Positions 53,560 through 62,062 of a DNA stretch of 64,000 nucleotides are shown here, one piece after another. The notes below the pieces were generated by a model, which made no database searches, was not told where the DNA came from, and worked only from the letters and a program-made list of their open reading frames with translations. The stretch lies in the NCBI GenBank assembly GCA_963728475.1, contig CAVSKL010000001.1, positions 186,001-250,000 of the forward strand, read 5' to 3'. The translations under genes were made by a program, and so were the position numbers. Every line of letters starts with the position of its first letter. The first letter of the stretch is position 1. This stretch comes from CAVSKL01 sp963728475 [NCBI: Candidatus Eiseniibacteriota bacterium] (GTDB lineage: Bacteria; Eisenbacteria; RBG-16-71-46; JABDJR01).

Positions 53560-54437
53560 TCCAGCACCCTCCTTGTTGGACACCTTTCCCGCGTCCAGCC
53601 GTCCGCTCCTACCCGAACCGAGAAGCGAAGTCGGGAAACCCCGCTCCCGTGGTCTAGTCGGTTTCATGGAACCTCCCTGCCGCTGAACGCAGGACGTGAC
53701 GCAAACATCCGTTCAAATCCTTCCGGGGGTCGCGCGAAAAGCCGTTCTCTTCCGTCAAAAACACAAATAGGAATCTGCGCATAGCTCTCAGTCCCATCGT
53801 TGGTGGCGCTGTCCGTCCAAGCAGGCCGTACGATGCCGAAAGTAACGCAGATTCCCGTTAAGCCGAGGTGAAGCTGCAGTTGTTGCTTCGGTCGTTCGCT
53901 AGAGTGCCGTTACCTTCCGCCCTCTAGTAGCCGGGTCACGTGCCCGAGAGCTCGTTCCCCGCTACAGGTCCGGCCTGTGGATTCACCTCCCGGTTGAAAG
54001 ATGTCGCGTCCGTGTTTCGGTTTTTTTCTCTGCTGACTGATTCGAATGCGAGACTATCGCAAAGCCTCACATCGCTGTCAACAGCAGGCACCCGCGATCC
54101 GGCCGTCCACCGGCGCTTACGGCGAGGCAGGCGTCGGTGCGCGACAGGGGCGCGGTATATGTTTCAGGGGTGAGTCGATTCCATCGGCCGCAAACGGCGG
54201 CGAGGCCGAGATTGCCGCGGCCGGAGTCGAGCACAACCCTCCTTGTGCTGTTGATCAGACTTCCCCCCCAAGGGGAGTGGAGAATCAGTCCGTCTGGCGA
54301 CGCCAACATCGTGAAGACGCTCTCGGCTTCGAGCAACCCCACGAGCCTACGTTGTCGGCACCTGCGCCCGTAACTTGACCCAACGCTTTGGCCCCGTCAA
54401 CCCGAAAAATGCAAAGCGGGGCGAAACGCCCTCGATC
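53560..54437. other. Gene-free stretch upstream of the giant gene
   Basis: 878 bp with no convincing coding frame on either strand and a composition visibly less GC-rich than the genes around it. It must hold the promoter and leader of the giant gene. I could not identify a convincing -35/-10 pair or a known riboswitch. A plus-strand T7 run lies near 54020. An interrupted inverted repeat with CTAGAG/CTCTAG ends lies at about 53900-53927. Confidence 0.6.
54419..54431 (-). terminator. Weak terminator after YchF-like gene
   Basis: On the minus strand GGGCG-TTT-CGCCC is followed by CGCTTTGCATTTTTC. The stem is short, but the later T-run is suitable. Confidence 0.4.
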
Positions 54438-55511
54438 TCATACGCTGAACCGGATGTTAAGGACGTCCCCGTCCTGGACGACGTAGTCCTTTCCTTCGAC
54501 CTTTAGCAAATTCCGGGCCTTTGCCTCGGAAAGACCACCCGCATCCAAAAGATCTTGTGCCGCAACGACCTCCGACCGGATGAACCCGCGCTCCAGGTCG
54601 CTGTGGATCTTGCCGGCGGCGTTCACCGCCCGGGTCCCCCGCTCGATCGTCCAGGCGCGGACCTCGTCCGGTCCCACGGTAAAAAACGAGCACAGGCCCA
54701 GAAGTTGGTAGCTCGTACGGATGACCCGGGCCAGCCCGGATTCCTCGATTCCCAGGAGATCCATGAACTCGCGGGCTTCCGGATCGGGAAGCTCCGCGAT
54801 CTCCATTTCCGCTTTCCCGCATATCTCCACCGCTGCCGTTCTCGGGCGGGGCTCCAGCCCCCCGGCCAGCCCCGCGCCGGCCACGCGGTCCTCGCCCACG
54901 TTGAACACGGCCAGGAGGGGCTTGGCGCTCAGGAGCTGGTAGCCGCGGAGCAGGCGTTCCTCCTCGGGCTTCAGATCCGACTCCCGGAGGGGCGTTCCCG
55001 ACTCCAGGGCGGCCAGGCAGCGCTCCAGGAGCTCGAGCTCCTCGGCGCCCGACCCCTTGGCCCCCACCTGTTTGGCCTTCCGCACCCGCTCCAGGCGCCC
55101 CTCCAGCACCGTCATGTCTTTGAGCAGGAGTTCGTCCTGGAAGCGGGTGAGATCCCGGCGCGGGTCGACCGAGCCCGCGGGATGGGGGACCGCATCGTCC
55201 TCGAACGCCCGCACCACCACCAGGATCAAATCCGAAGTGGTGATCTGCTGGGGGAGGAGCGCGCCCGCGGCGTCCTTGCCGGCGGGGGCGGCTCCGGCCA
55301 GATCCACGTACTCGATGCGGGCGGGGGTGTACTTCTTGGGGGCGAACAGGTCCCGCAGGGTCTCGAGCCGGTGGTCGGGGACCTGCACCGTCCCCACGTT
55401 GATGCCGCCCGCCCCCGAGGCGAAGGCGCCGGTCGGGGCGTGGGCCCGGGCGAGGACGTTGAAGAGGGTGGTCTTTCCGCTCAGGGGAAAGCCGAGAATC
55501 CCGGTACGCAC
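54438..55511 (-). CDS. ychF: YchF/OBG-type GTPase with DUF933 domain
   Basis: 357 residues. The N-terminal P-loop is GFPLSGKTTLFN, differing from the standard YchF GLPNVGKSTLFN. The G3 motif is DLAG. A helical insert follows, and the C-terminal TGS/DUF933 part has SFFTVGPDEVRAWTIERGT and KVEGKDYVVQDGDVLNIRF. YchF proteins bind ATP or GTP and associate with ribosomes. The variant P-loop and NVGE in place of the usual nucleotide-specificity motif suggest a side branch of the family. The GTG at 55511 has GGAGG six bases upstream. It is a single gene between minisatellite DNA and a long gene-free stretch. Confidence 0.85.
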   Translation of the reverse strand: MRTGILGFPLSGKTTLFNVLARAHAPTGAFASGAGGINVGTVQVPDHRLETLRDLFAPKKYTPARIEYVDLAGAAPAGKDAAGALLPQQITTSDLILVVVRAFEDDAVPHPAGSVDPRRDLTRFQDELLLKDMTVLEGRLERVRKAKQVGAKGSGAEELELLERCLAALESGTPLRESDLKPEEERLLRGYQLLSAKPLLAVFNVGEDRVAGAGLAGGLEPRPRTAAVEICGKAEMEIAELPDPEAREFMDLLGIEESGLARVIRTSYQLLGLCSFFTVGPDEVRAWTIERGTRAVNAAGKIHSDLERGFIRSEVVAAQDLLDAGGLSEAKARNLLKVEGKDYVVQDGDVLNIRFSV

Positions 55512-55590
55512 GCGACACCTCCCGTCCACCGGCCGCACGCGCGGCGGACCTCCGGCACGGCCGCCGGCCGCGGACCCGGCGGCAGCCGGC

Positions 55591-55680
55591 CGCCGGCGGT
55601 CGTGGCCGGTCGTGGCCGGTCGTAACCGGCCGCCGCCGGACGCCGCCGGTCGTGGCCGGTCGTAGCCGGTCGTGACCGGT
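55591..55680. repeat. Nine 10-bp tandem repeats
   Basis: Nine consecutive 10-bp units of the type CGTGGCCGGT, with variants such as CGTAACCGGC, CGCCGCCGGA and CGTGACCGGT. They sit between the ychF-like start (80 bp away) and tRNA-Lys. The ychF-like promoter must lie in or beyond them. Confidence 0.85.
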
Positions 55681-55690
55681 CGCCGAAAAC

Positions 55691-55766
55691 TGGTGAGCCG
55701 TGCTGGGATCGAACCAGCGACCCTCTGCTTAAAAGGCAGATGCTCTACCGACTGAGCTAACGGCTC
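55691..55766 (-). tRNA. tRNA-Lys (TTT anticodon)
   Basis: The minus strand folds into a full cloverleaf: acceptor GAGCCGT paired with ACGGCTC, D-arm region TAGCTCAGTCGGTAGAGC, anticodon loop CTTTTAA within the stem CTGC...GCAG (anticodon TTT), and T-arm GCTGGTTCGATCCCAGC. The discriminator base is A and the CCA end is encoded (55693-55691). It reads AAA/AAG lysine codons. Confidence 0.98.
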
Positions 55767-55809
55767 GCCGAAACCCCCGGGGCCGTCGGCCCTCGCCTCG
55801 GTCCCGGAC

Positions 55810-57078
55810 TCAACGCATCAAGACGGTCTGTTCCCTGGCCTGGCCCACCGAGACCAGGCCCACCGGCACTCCGGCGATCTCCGCCACCCGCTTCAGGAAC
55901 GCGCGGACGGGCCCGGGGAGCGCGGCTTCGGTGCGGATGCCGCCGAGGGCGCCTTCCCATCCCGGCAACTCCTCGTAAACCGGTTCCGCCCGTTCCAAAT
56001 CCCCGATCCGGCCGGGGAACTCGGTCACGAGCCGGTCCCCCACCCGGTAGGCGGTGGCGATACGAACGCTGTCCTTTCCGGAGAGCACGTCGAGCTTGGT
56101 CACCGCCAGCCAGTCGAGCCCGTTCATCCGGGCGGCGTGGCGGAGCGCCACCCCGTCCAGCCACCCGCAGCGGCGGGGCCGGCCGGTGGTGGCCCCGAAC
56201 TCCGCTCCCTGGTCGCGGAGGGCGTCCCCCTCCTCGCCGTGAAGCTCGGTCGGGAACGGCCCCAGCCCCACCCGGGTTGAATAGGCCTTGGTGACCCCGA
56301 TCACCTCGTCGATCCGCCGGGGACCGAGGCCGGAGCCGGTGGAGGCCCCGCCGGCCGCGGCGTTGGACGAGGTCACGTAAGGATAGGTGCCCAGATCCAC
56401 GTCCAGGAGCGTCCCCTGGGCGCCTTCCATGAGGATCCGCTTCCCTTCCCGGACCGCGCGGTCGAGAAGGAGCCCGGTGTCCGCGGCCATCGGCTCGAGG
56501 CGGGCCCGGAAGGGCCCCAGCGCCGCCTCCACCGCGTCGGGGTCCATGGCCGCCTCCGGAAGCGACGACACCGTGCGCCGGCGCCACTCCCGCTGCCGGT
56601 CGAGGGCGGCCAGGAACCGCTCGCGGTTCAGGTACTCGCCCACGGTGATGCCGATCCGCGCCATCTTGTCGCGATAGGCGGGGCCGATCCCGCGGAGGGT
56701 GGTCCCCACCGCGCCCGGACCCTTTTCCTCGTGCTCCTCCATGGCCCGGTGAGCGGGAAGGATCACGTGCGCCCGCTCGCTCACCCACACCCGCCCTTCC
56801 CAGTCCACCCCGCGCGCGGCCAGGCCGTCGAGTTCCCGGAAGAGCCCCTCCAGGTTGATCACCACCCCGTTCCCGAGCACGCAGGTCCGGCCGGGATGGA
56901 GCACGCCGGAGGGGACGAGGTGAAGCACGGTGGTGTCGCCGTTCACCACCACGGTGTGGCCGGCGTTGGGACCGCCCTGGTAACGGACCACCACGTCCGC
57001 CTCGTCGCTCATGAGATCGACGATCTTGCCTTTTCCCTCGTCGCCCCACTGGGCGCCGACCACCACTCGCACCGGCAT
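55810..57078 (-). CDS. purA: Adenylosuccinate synthetase
   Basis: GTP-dependent conversion of IMP and aspartate to adenylosuccinate, the first committed step to AMP; 422 residues. Signatures: GAQWGDEGKGKIVDLM (P-loop and catalytic Asp), YQGGPNAGHTVV (catalytic His), GTTLRGIGPAYRDKMARIGI, and GAQGTLLDVDLGTYPYVTSS, with the C-terminal nucleotide-site TKLDVL. The ATG at 57078 has GAGG seven bases upstream. A good promoter lies 135 bp upstream and tRNA-Lys follows 43 bp after the stop. Confidence 0.97.
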   Translation of the reverse strand: MPVRVVVGAQWGDEGKGKIVDLMSDEADVVVRYQGGPNAGHTVVVNGDTTVLHLVPSGVLHPGRTCVLGNGVVINLEGLFRELDGLAARGVDWEGRVWVSERAHVILPAHRAMEEHEEKGPGAVGTTLRGIGPAYRDKMARIGITVGEYLNRERFLAALDRQREWRRRTVSSLPEAAMDPDAVEAALGPFRARLEPMAADTGLLLDRAVREGKRILMEGAQGTLLDVDLGTYPYVTSSNAAAGGASTGSGLGPRRIDEVIGVTKAYSTRVGLGPFPTELHGEEGDALRDQGAEFGATTGRPRRCGWLDGVALRHAARMNGLDWLAVTKLDVLSGKDSVRIATAYRVGDRLVTEFPGRIGDLERAEPVYEELPGWEGALGGIRTEAALPGPVRAFLKRVAEIAGVPVGLVSVGQAREQTVLMR

Positions 57079-57213
57079 CGGATGTCCTCGCGCGGACCGG
57101 GAAAAACCACGCTCCGCCGGCGGCGGGCTCCGTGGAGACGCGCCGGGGAAGGGGAGGCACAAAAAAAGCCGAAGCCGTCCGGCTCGCGGCTCCCGCCGAA
57201 AAATGCGCGGCTC

Positions 57214-57242
57214 AGGTTATCAGCGGGGCGGATGGGGGTCAA
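57214..57242 (-). promoter_or_regulatory. Sigma-70-type promoter for purA
   Basis: On the minus strand TTGACC (57242-57237), exactly 17 bases, then TAACCT (57219-57214). The predicted leader to the purA ATG is about 130 nt. Confidence 0.65.
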
Positions 57243-57303
57243 CTCCGGGGGCCGGCGGGCCGGGTCCGAGGCCTCGGAGCGGGCCGGATGGACGCCCGGA
57301 AAA

Positions 57304-57325
57304 GGGCGGGGCCGCGCTCCCGCCC
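57304..57325 (-). terminator. Rho-independent terminator after serA
   Basis: On the minus strand GGGCGGG, an 8-base loop, CCCGCCC and then TTTT, five bases past the serA stop. It separates serA from the purA promoter. Confidence 0.8.
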
Positions 57326-57330
57326 GGCCG

Positions 57331-58977
57331 CTACGCCGGGTCCGGGGGAAGCGCCACCCGCGCCGCCCACTTCACCTTGGGATGGCGCCGGATGCGATCG
57401 AAGAGCGCGTCGTCCATGGGGCCGTCCAGGTTGATCAGGGTGAAGGCCTCCCCCGCCTCGGGGTCGCGGCCCCAGGCGATGTGGGCGATGTTGACCCCGG
57501 CTTCGCCCAGGAGCGTTCCGATCGAGCCGACCACGCCGGGAACGTCGGGATTGCGCAGCACCAGGATGTGCCCGCGGGGAGGCGCATCCAGGCCGAGCCC
57601 TTCCCAGCGCGCCAGGCGGAGGTTGCCGGCTGCGGTCACCGTTCCCGCCACCGAGGCCGCGCCGCCGGCCCCGGAAAGCCGGAGCTCGATCAGGCCGGCG
57701 TGGTCCCCCGCCTTCTCCATCGCCTTCTCTTCCACCTCGAGGCCGGTCTCCCCGGCCAGGAACCGGGCGTTGACGAAGTTGACCGAGGCCCCGCCCGGGG
57801 CCCGGCCGAGGATCCCCACCAGGGCGGCGGCGGTGACCGGGACGCGGGGGAGATCGGTGCACTCCCCGCGGAAGGTGATCTCGGCCCGCTCCGGACGCGG
57901 GCCGGCGATCTGAGCGGCCAGGCTCCCCAGCCGCTCCGCCAGCTCCAGGTAGGGCCGGACCTGGGCGTAACGTTCGGCGCTGAGGGCGGGGAGGTTCACC
58001 GCGTTCCGCACCTCGCCGCGGAGGAAGTAGTCGCGCACCTGCTCCACGATCTCGAGCGCGACGTTCCGCTGCGCCTCCTGGGTGGAGGCGCCCAGGTGCG
58101 GGGTGGCCACCACCCGGGGATGGGCGAGGAGCGGGCCGGGCGGCGGGGGCTCGGTCTCGAACACGTCGAGGGCGGCGCCGCCGAGGCGGCCGCTTTCCAG
58201 CGCGGCCAGGAGCGCGTCCTCGTCCACCAGCCCTCCCCGGGCGCAGTTGACGATCACCGCCCCCGGCTTCATCGCCGCCAGCGCGGAGGCGTCGATGAGG
58301 TGCCGGGTCTCGGGGGTGAGGGTGACGTGAAGGCTCACCACGTCGGCCGCGGCCAGAAGCCCGGGAAGCTCCACCAGGCGGGCGTCGTGCTCCCGCGCCA
58401 CCGACGCGGTCACGAAGGGATCGGCGACCAGCACCCCCATGCCGAAGGCGCGGGCGCGGGCGGCCACCTCGCGGCCGATCCGGCCGAAACCTACCACCCC
58501 CAGCACCTTCCCCTGGAGCTCGCGCCCCATGTACTTCTTGCGGTTCCAGTTCCCCCCGGCCAGGTCGCGGGCGGCGGCGGGGACGTTGCGGAAGAGCGCG
58601 AGCATGAGCGCCCAGGTGTGCTCGGCGGCGGCGATCGAGTTCCCGCCCGGGGTGTTCATCACCGCCACCCCGCGCCGGGTGGCGGCGGCGACGTCGATGT
58701 TGTCCACCCCGGTGCCGGCGCGGCCCACCAGCTTGAGGCGCGGCGCCGCCGCCAGCACCTCCGCGGTCACCCGGGTTCCGCTCCGGACGAGGAGCGCGTG
58801 GGCCTCGGACATCTCGCGCAGGAGGTCGTCGCCCTTCGCTCCCGCCCGCACCCGCACCTCGAACCGGGGCTCGGCCGCGAGGACGCCGAGGCCCTCCTCG
58901 TCCAGGGGATCGGTGACCAGCACCACCCACCGTTCGTCGGGAGTCACGGCGTCGGGAGTCACGGCGTCGGGAGTCAC
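57331..58977 (-). CDS. serA: D-3-phosphoglycerate dehydrogenase
   Basis: First step of serine synthesis, NAD-dependent oxidation of 3-phosphoglycerate; 548 residues, the long type with a C-terminal regulatory region. The Rossmann motif is GVVGFGRIGREVAARARAFG. The active site includes NCARGGLVDEDAL (Arg) and PHLGASTQEAQ (His), with a catalytic Glu in FETEPPP. An intervening ASB domain and a C-terminal ACT domain (LRNPDVPGVVGSIGTLLGEA) follow, so serine feedback is possible. Three in-frame GTG codons lie in tandem 15-bp repeats at the very start; the outermost (58977) has GAGG eight bases upstream. It lies 31 bp after the aminotransferase gene. Confidence 0.96.
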   Translation of the reverse strand: MTPDAVTPDAVTPDERWVVLVTDPLDEEGLGVLAAEPRFEVRVRAGAKGDDLLREMSEAHALLVRSGTRVTAEVLAAAPRLKLVGRAGTGVDNIDVAAATRRGVAVMNTPGGNSIAAAEHTWALMLALFRNVPAAARDLAGGNWNRKKYMGRELQGKVLGVVGFGRIGREVAARARAFGMGVLVADPFVTASVAREHDARLVELPGLLAAADVVSLHVTLTPETRHLIDASALAAMKPGAVIVNCARGGLVDEDALLAALESGRLGGAALDVFETEPPPPGPLLAHPRVVATPHLGASTQEAQRNVALEIVEQVRDYFLRGEVRNAVNLPALSAERYAQVRPYLELAERLGSLAAQIAGPRPERAEITFRGECTDLPRVPVTAAALVGILGRAPGGASVNFVNARFLAGETGLEVEEKAMEKAGDHAGLIELRLSGAGGAASVAGTVTAAGNLRLARWEGLGLDAPPRGHILVLRNPDVPGVVGSIGTLLGEAGVNIAHIAWGRDPEAGEAFTLINLDGPMDDALFDRIRRHPKVKWAARVALPPDPA

Positions 58978-58980
58978 GGC
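58936..58980. repeat. Three 15-bp repeats over the serA start
   Basis: Three exact copies of GTCGGGAGTCACGGC. On the coding strand each copy supplies an in-frame GTG followed by ACTCCCGAC, giving MTPDAVTPDAVTPDE at the N-terminus. Copy-number change would move the start codon by five residues without breaking the frame. Confidence 0.92.
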
Positions 58981-59008
58981 GATCGCCTCGTCCGGGGGGC
59001 CGGCGGCC

Positions 59009-60181
59009 TCACGCCGAGGCCTCGGACCGGTCCCCGGGTTCCACCCGGTCCAGCTCGCGCTCCGCGGCCCCCATCGCGTCGCCCCCCTCGGCCCACCCCA
59101 ACTCGAGGAGAACGCCGGTCAGCGCCGCCACCAGGCCGCGGATGTCGCCGTCGGCGTAATGCCCCATGTGGCCCAGCCGGAAGAGCTTTCCCTTCATCGG
59201 CTCCTGTCCGCCGGCGATCCGGATGCCGTGCTTCTCACGAAGAAGCTTGACCACCTCCTGGCTGTCGCGGTCCTCGGGGGCGCGGACCGCGGTCACGCCG
59301 TTCGAGGGGCTCTCGGCGAAGAGCGGGAGGCCGAGCGCCCCCATCGCCGCCCGGCACGCCCCGGCATGGCGCGCGTGGCGCGCGTGGACCTCGGACAGCC
59401 CCTCCTTCTCGATCATCCGTATCGATTCCTCCAGGGCCAGCACCAGGGGCACCGCGGGGGTGAAGGGGGTCGCGTTCTTGTTGAGGGAGGCGCGGGCGCG
59501 GTTCAGGTCCAGGTAGAAGCGGGGCAGGGTCGCCTTCCGGGTGCGCTCCCACGCCGCCTCGCTCAGGACGGTGAAGGCGAGGCCGGGGGGAAGCATGAGC
59601 CCCTTCTGCGAGCCGGTCACCGCCGCCCCCAGGCCCCAGGTGTCGAAGCGGACCGGGTGCACGCCGAACGAGGTCACCACGTCGGCGACCAGGAGCCGCC
59701 CCCGCTCGCGAACGGCGGCCGCGATGCCCTCCAGATCGTGGAGCGCCCCGGTCGAGGTCTCGCTGTGGGTGGCCAGGACCAGGGTGGCGGCCGCGCCCTC
59801 CTTGTCCAGGAACCGGCCTACCTCCTCCGCGGTGAAGGACGCTCCCCAGGGGCGGGCCAGCTCCACCACCTTGAGGCCGTAGGCCCGGGCGAGGCCGAGC
59901 CAGCGCTCGCCGAACTTCCCCGCGTTCAGCACCGCCACCGTCTCGCCGGGGCTGGCGAGATTGACCACCAGCGCCTCCATCCCCGCGCTCCCGCTCCCGG
60001 TGAGGGTCAACACCGGCTGGCGGGTCTCGAAGAGCCGCATGAGCCCCGCGGTGACCCGCGCGAGCACGGTCTGGAACTCGGCGGTGCGGTGGTGGAGGAT
60101 CGGCCGCCCCAGGATCTCCCGCACCGAATCGGGAAGCGGGGTCGGCCCCGGCGTGAACAAGCGTTCCTGTGTCGAGCCCAA
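59009..60181 (-). CDS. Class V aminotransferase (serine/phosphoserine or alanine-glyoxylate type)
   Basis: 390-residue pyridoxal-phosphate enzyme of the small-chain class V group that includes alanine-glyoxylate and serine-pyruvate transaminases. The N-terminal FTPGPTPLPDSVREILGRPI leads to HHRTAEF. The cofactor Lys lies in VTGSQKGLMLPPGLAF, and the Asp contacting the pyridine nitrogen in VADVVTSFGVHPV. The TTG start at 60181 has GGAGGT at the right distance. Co-transcription with serA suggests that it makes phosphoserine from phosphohydroxypyruvate, standing in for SerC (inference). The acidic C-terminal tail of about 25 residues is unusual. Confidence 0.92.
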   Translation of the reverse strand: MGSTQERLFTPGPTPLPDSVREILGRPILHHRTAEFQTVLARVTAGLMRLFETRQPVLTLTGSGSAGMEALVVNLASPGETVAVLNAGKFGERWLGLARAYGLKVVELARPWGASFTAEEVGRFLDKEGAAATLVLATHSETSTGALHDLEGIAAAVRERGRLLVADVVTSFGVHPVRFDTWGLGAAVTGSQKGLMLPPGLAFTVLSEAAWERTRKATLPRFYLDLNRARASLNKNATPFTPAVPLVLALEESIRMIEKEGLSEVHARHARHAGACRAAMGALGLPLFAESPSNGVTAVRAPEDRDSQEVVKLLREKHGIRIAGGQEPMKGKLFRLGHMGHYADGDIRGLVAALTGVLLELGWAEGGDAMGAAERELDRVEPGDRSEASA

Positions 60182-60289
60182 AGTGCAACCTCCGGCGGGA
60201 ACCGGCGGCCGGTGGGCCGCCCGCGGTGACGCGTGAGGACGACGCGGATCAAGAACAGCCGGTGATTATACATGGGGGCCGCGGAGGAG

Positions 60290-60530
60290 CCGAAGGGAGA
60301 TTGCCGGGTGCGGCGCGCTTGGGGGGGCGGTCGGGGCGGCGCGGGGGAACGGGCTATCTGGGGGGCGGCGCGGCGCGGCGCGGCGCGGGCGTGGGGGGGC
60401 GGCCGGGCCGTGCGGCGCGCGCGTGGGAAGGGGCGGTTGGGCGGCGCGGAGGATCGGGTTTCCTGGGGGCGGCGCGGCGCGGGGCGCGCGTGGGGGGGGC
60501 GGCGCGGGGCGGAGGAGCCTTGATCCCGCT
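60290..60530. repeat. GC-only low-complexity tract
   Basis: About 240 bp almost entirely of G and C, built from short interrupted units such as GGCGCGGCGCGG and GCGTGGGGGGGCGG. It occupies most of the gap between the aminotransferase and the first PEP-CTERM gene. No gene is visible. Confidence 0.75.
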
Positions 60531-60593
60531 CGGGGCCGCGCGGCGGAGCGGTGACCGCCCGGGGCTCTCTTGGTCCCCCGCTCGCCGGAAAGA

Positions 60594-60619
60594 GGGGGCC
60601 CCGGCAGATCGGGGCCCCC
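60594..60619 (-). terminator. Terminator hairpin after PEP-CTERM copy 1
   Basis: Perfect 10-bp stem GGGGGCCCCG / CGGGGCCCCC with a 6-base loop, 36 bp past the stop; TCTTTCC follows on the minus strand. Confidence 0.75.
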
Positions 60620-60655
60620 GGTCGGAGTCGGATTGAAGGAGGACGGACGCGCCGG

Positions 60656-61351
60656 CTACCTGCGCCGGCGGCGGGAGGCCAGCCCGCCGCCGCTGAGAAG
60701 CCCCAGGCCCAACAGGAGCAGGGAACCCGGTTCCGGAACGGAGGAGGCGGCGCTGGCGTCCACCTCCGCGGGTCCGGCCGCGGTAAACCTGCTCATGAAG
60801 TTCCCGTCGGTCCCGTAGTCGGTGACGTTCGAGGTGACCGAGAACGTCACCGGCGTGCCGAGCTGGAGTCCGAACGGCAGGTTCTGGTTGGCGATGAGAC
60901 CGGCGACCCCGTTGGCCTGGATCTTCATGGTCTGATTGTCGGTGTAGATCACCTCGACCGGCGAGGTGAACTGAAGCGCCAAACCCCACCCCGGATTGTT
61001 GCTCGAGGTCAGGAGGTCGAGGCCGAACCCGGTGTACGGGTTCATGCTGTATACCGTCCCGCCGGTCGTGGGGATGTTCTGCACCCCGGGGATGTAGAGA
61101 TCGGCGTAGATGTCGCTGGTGAGCGTCCCCAGGGAGGTTCCGTCCTCGAGGAAGCTCATGGTGAGCAGCGGATCCGCATCGGCCGGGTCCCCGGTCGAGG
61201 CGGTGTTGTGGACGCCTGCGTCGTAGATGGCGGAGCCGTCATAGACGAGATTGAGTCCGGTGAATTGGATCTGAACCATGGACGCGGCGGCTGCCCCGGC
61301 CGAACCGATGGCCACGGCCGCGACAACGGTGCCAAGGAAAATTGCCTTCAT
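60656..61351 (-). CDS. PEP-CTERM secreted protein, copy 1
   Basis: 231 residues. Signal peptide about 1-23 (ending GAAAA). A beta-rich body begins SMVQIQFTGLNLVYDGSAIY and includes LYIPGVQNIPTTGGTVYSMN. The C-terminal sorting signal has VPEPGSLLLLGLGLL, then a basic RRRRR end. This is the PEP-CTERM layout: motif, transmembrane helix, basic tail. Exosortase enzymes process such tails in exopolysaccharide-making bacteria. The body is about 75% identical by eye to the next two copies. The start codon is preceded by a hairpin that holds the ribosome site. Function of the body unknown. Confidence 0.9.
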   Translation of the reverse strand: MKAIFLGTVVAAVAIGSAGAAAASMVQIQFTGLNLVYDGSAIYDAGVHNTASTGDPADADPLLTMSFLEDGTSLGTLTSDIYADLYIPGVQNIPTTGGTVYSMNPYTGFGLDLLTSSNNPGWGLALQFTSPVEVIYTDNQTMKIQANGVAGLIANQNLPFGLQLGTPVTFSVTSNVTDYGTDGNFMSRFTAAGPAEVDASAASSVPEPGSLLLLGLGLLSGGGLASRRRRR

Positions 61352-61362
61352 TTCAAAATAAT

Positions 61363-61376
61363 CTCCTTTCCAGGAG
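61363..61376 (-). promoter_or_regulatory. SD-sequestering leader hairpin, copy 1
   Basis: On the minus strand CTCCT-GGAA-AGGAG. The 3' arm AGGAG is the Shine-Dalgarno sequence of PEP-CTERM copy 1, 11 bases before its ATG. The same structure precedes copy 2. Confidence 0.65.
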
Positions 61377-61684
61377 CGAAGGTAATGCGATGAGCGATTC
61401 CATTGCCGGCCTGAGTCCCCCTTCAAGTAGGGCTTCCGATTCCTTGATAAGTGCACAACGAACCCGGCGTGAGTGAACGATCCTTCTTTCATCCTACTCC
61501 CGCGGGGAGGGCCGGAACTCAAGAGAATCCGGTTTCATTTTCGGAGATTTCCCGGCCGTTGCGTATCGCGACTACGCAGGTTCACCTACCCGCGAACCGC
61601 TCGCGGCCTTAGGTCGTTTGCCGCACGTCGCGCCCGGAGGCGAAGCAGCTCCCCAAGCGGTGACGGGATTCACCGAACGGAAAC

Positions 61685-61990
61685 GCAGGCGGCGGGGCGC
61701 GGGGGCGCGCGGCGCGTGGGGCGCGCGGCGCGTGGGGCGCCGGTCCCGGGATGCGGTGCAGGACCCGGGCGCGCGGGGCGCGGCGCCGGTCCCGGGGTGC
61801 GGTGCAGGGCGCGGGGGCGCGCGGCGCCGGTCCCGGGGTGCGGTGCAGGACCCGGGGGCGCGGGGCGCGGCGCTCGAGGTGCCCGGGTGGCCTCCGCGCT
61901 GGCCCGCTGGTGCGCTGATGCGCTGACCCGCTGGCGTTGAGCCGCTGGCGCGATGATGCGTTGAGCCGCTCGCGCGTTGAGCCGCCGGCG
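61685..61990. repeat. Compound tandem repeats between PEP-CTERM copies 1 and 2
   Basis: Three copies of a 41-46 bp unit (starting about 61740, 61786 and 61827) contain CCGGTCCCGGGGTGCGGTGC, flanked by GCGCGGGGCGCGG stretches. From about 61905 a second array of short units around TTGAGCCGCTGGCGCG follows. No frame looks coding. Confidence 0.8.
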
Positions 61991-62000
61991 GGCTGAATGG

Positions 62001-62030
62001 CCCGAGGCCCCGGTTTCCCGGAGCCTCGGG
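62001..62030 (-). terminator. Terminator hairpin after PEP-CTERM copy 2
   Basis: CCCGAGGC / GCCTCGGG outer stem with an inner CCGG/CCGG pairing, 32 bp past the copy 2 stop. No strong T-run. Confidence 0.65.
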
Positions 62031-62062
62031 TGGGAATCGGAATGGAGGTCAGCGCGCAGGCT

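Noticed and set aside
38635-53784. 5,049-codon plus-strand frame as a gene
   Set aside because: It mirrors the giant minus-strand gene, lacks a ribosome site, signal or domain, and its residues are what reversed codon bias would give. The minus-strand gene has signal peptide, modules and sorting tail.
53940-54378. Small frames in the gap between the giant gene and the YchF-like gene
   Set aside because: No ribosome sites, no domain or hydrophobic pattern, and overlapping frames of similar length on both strands.
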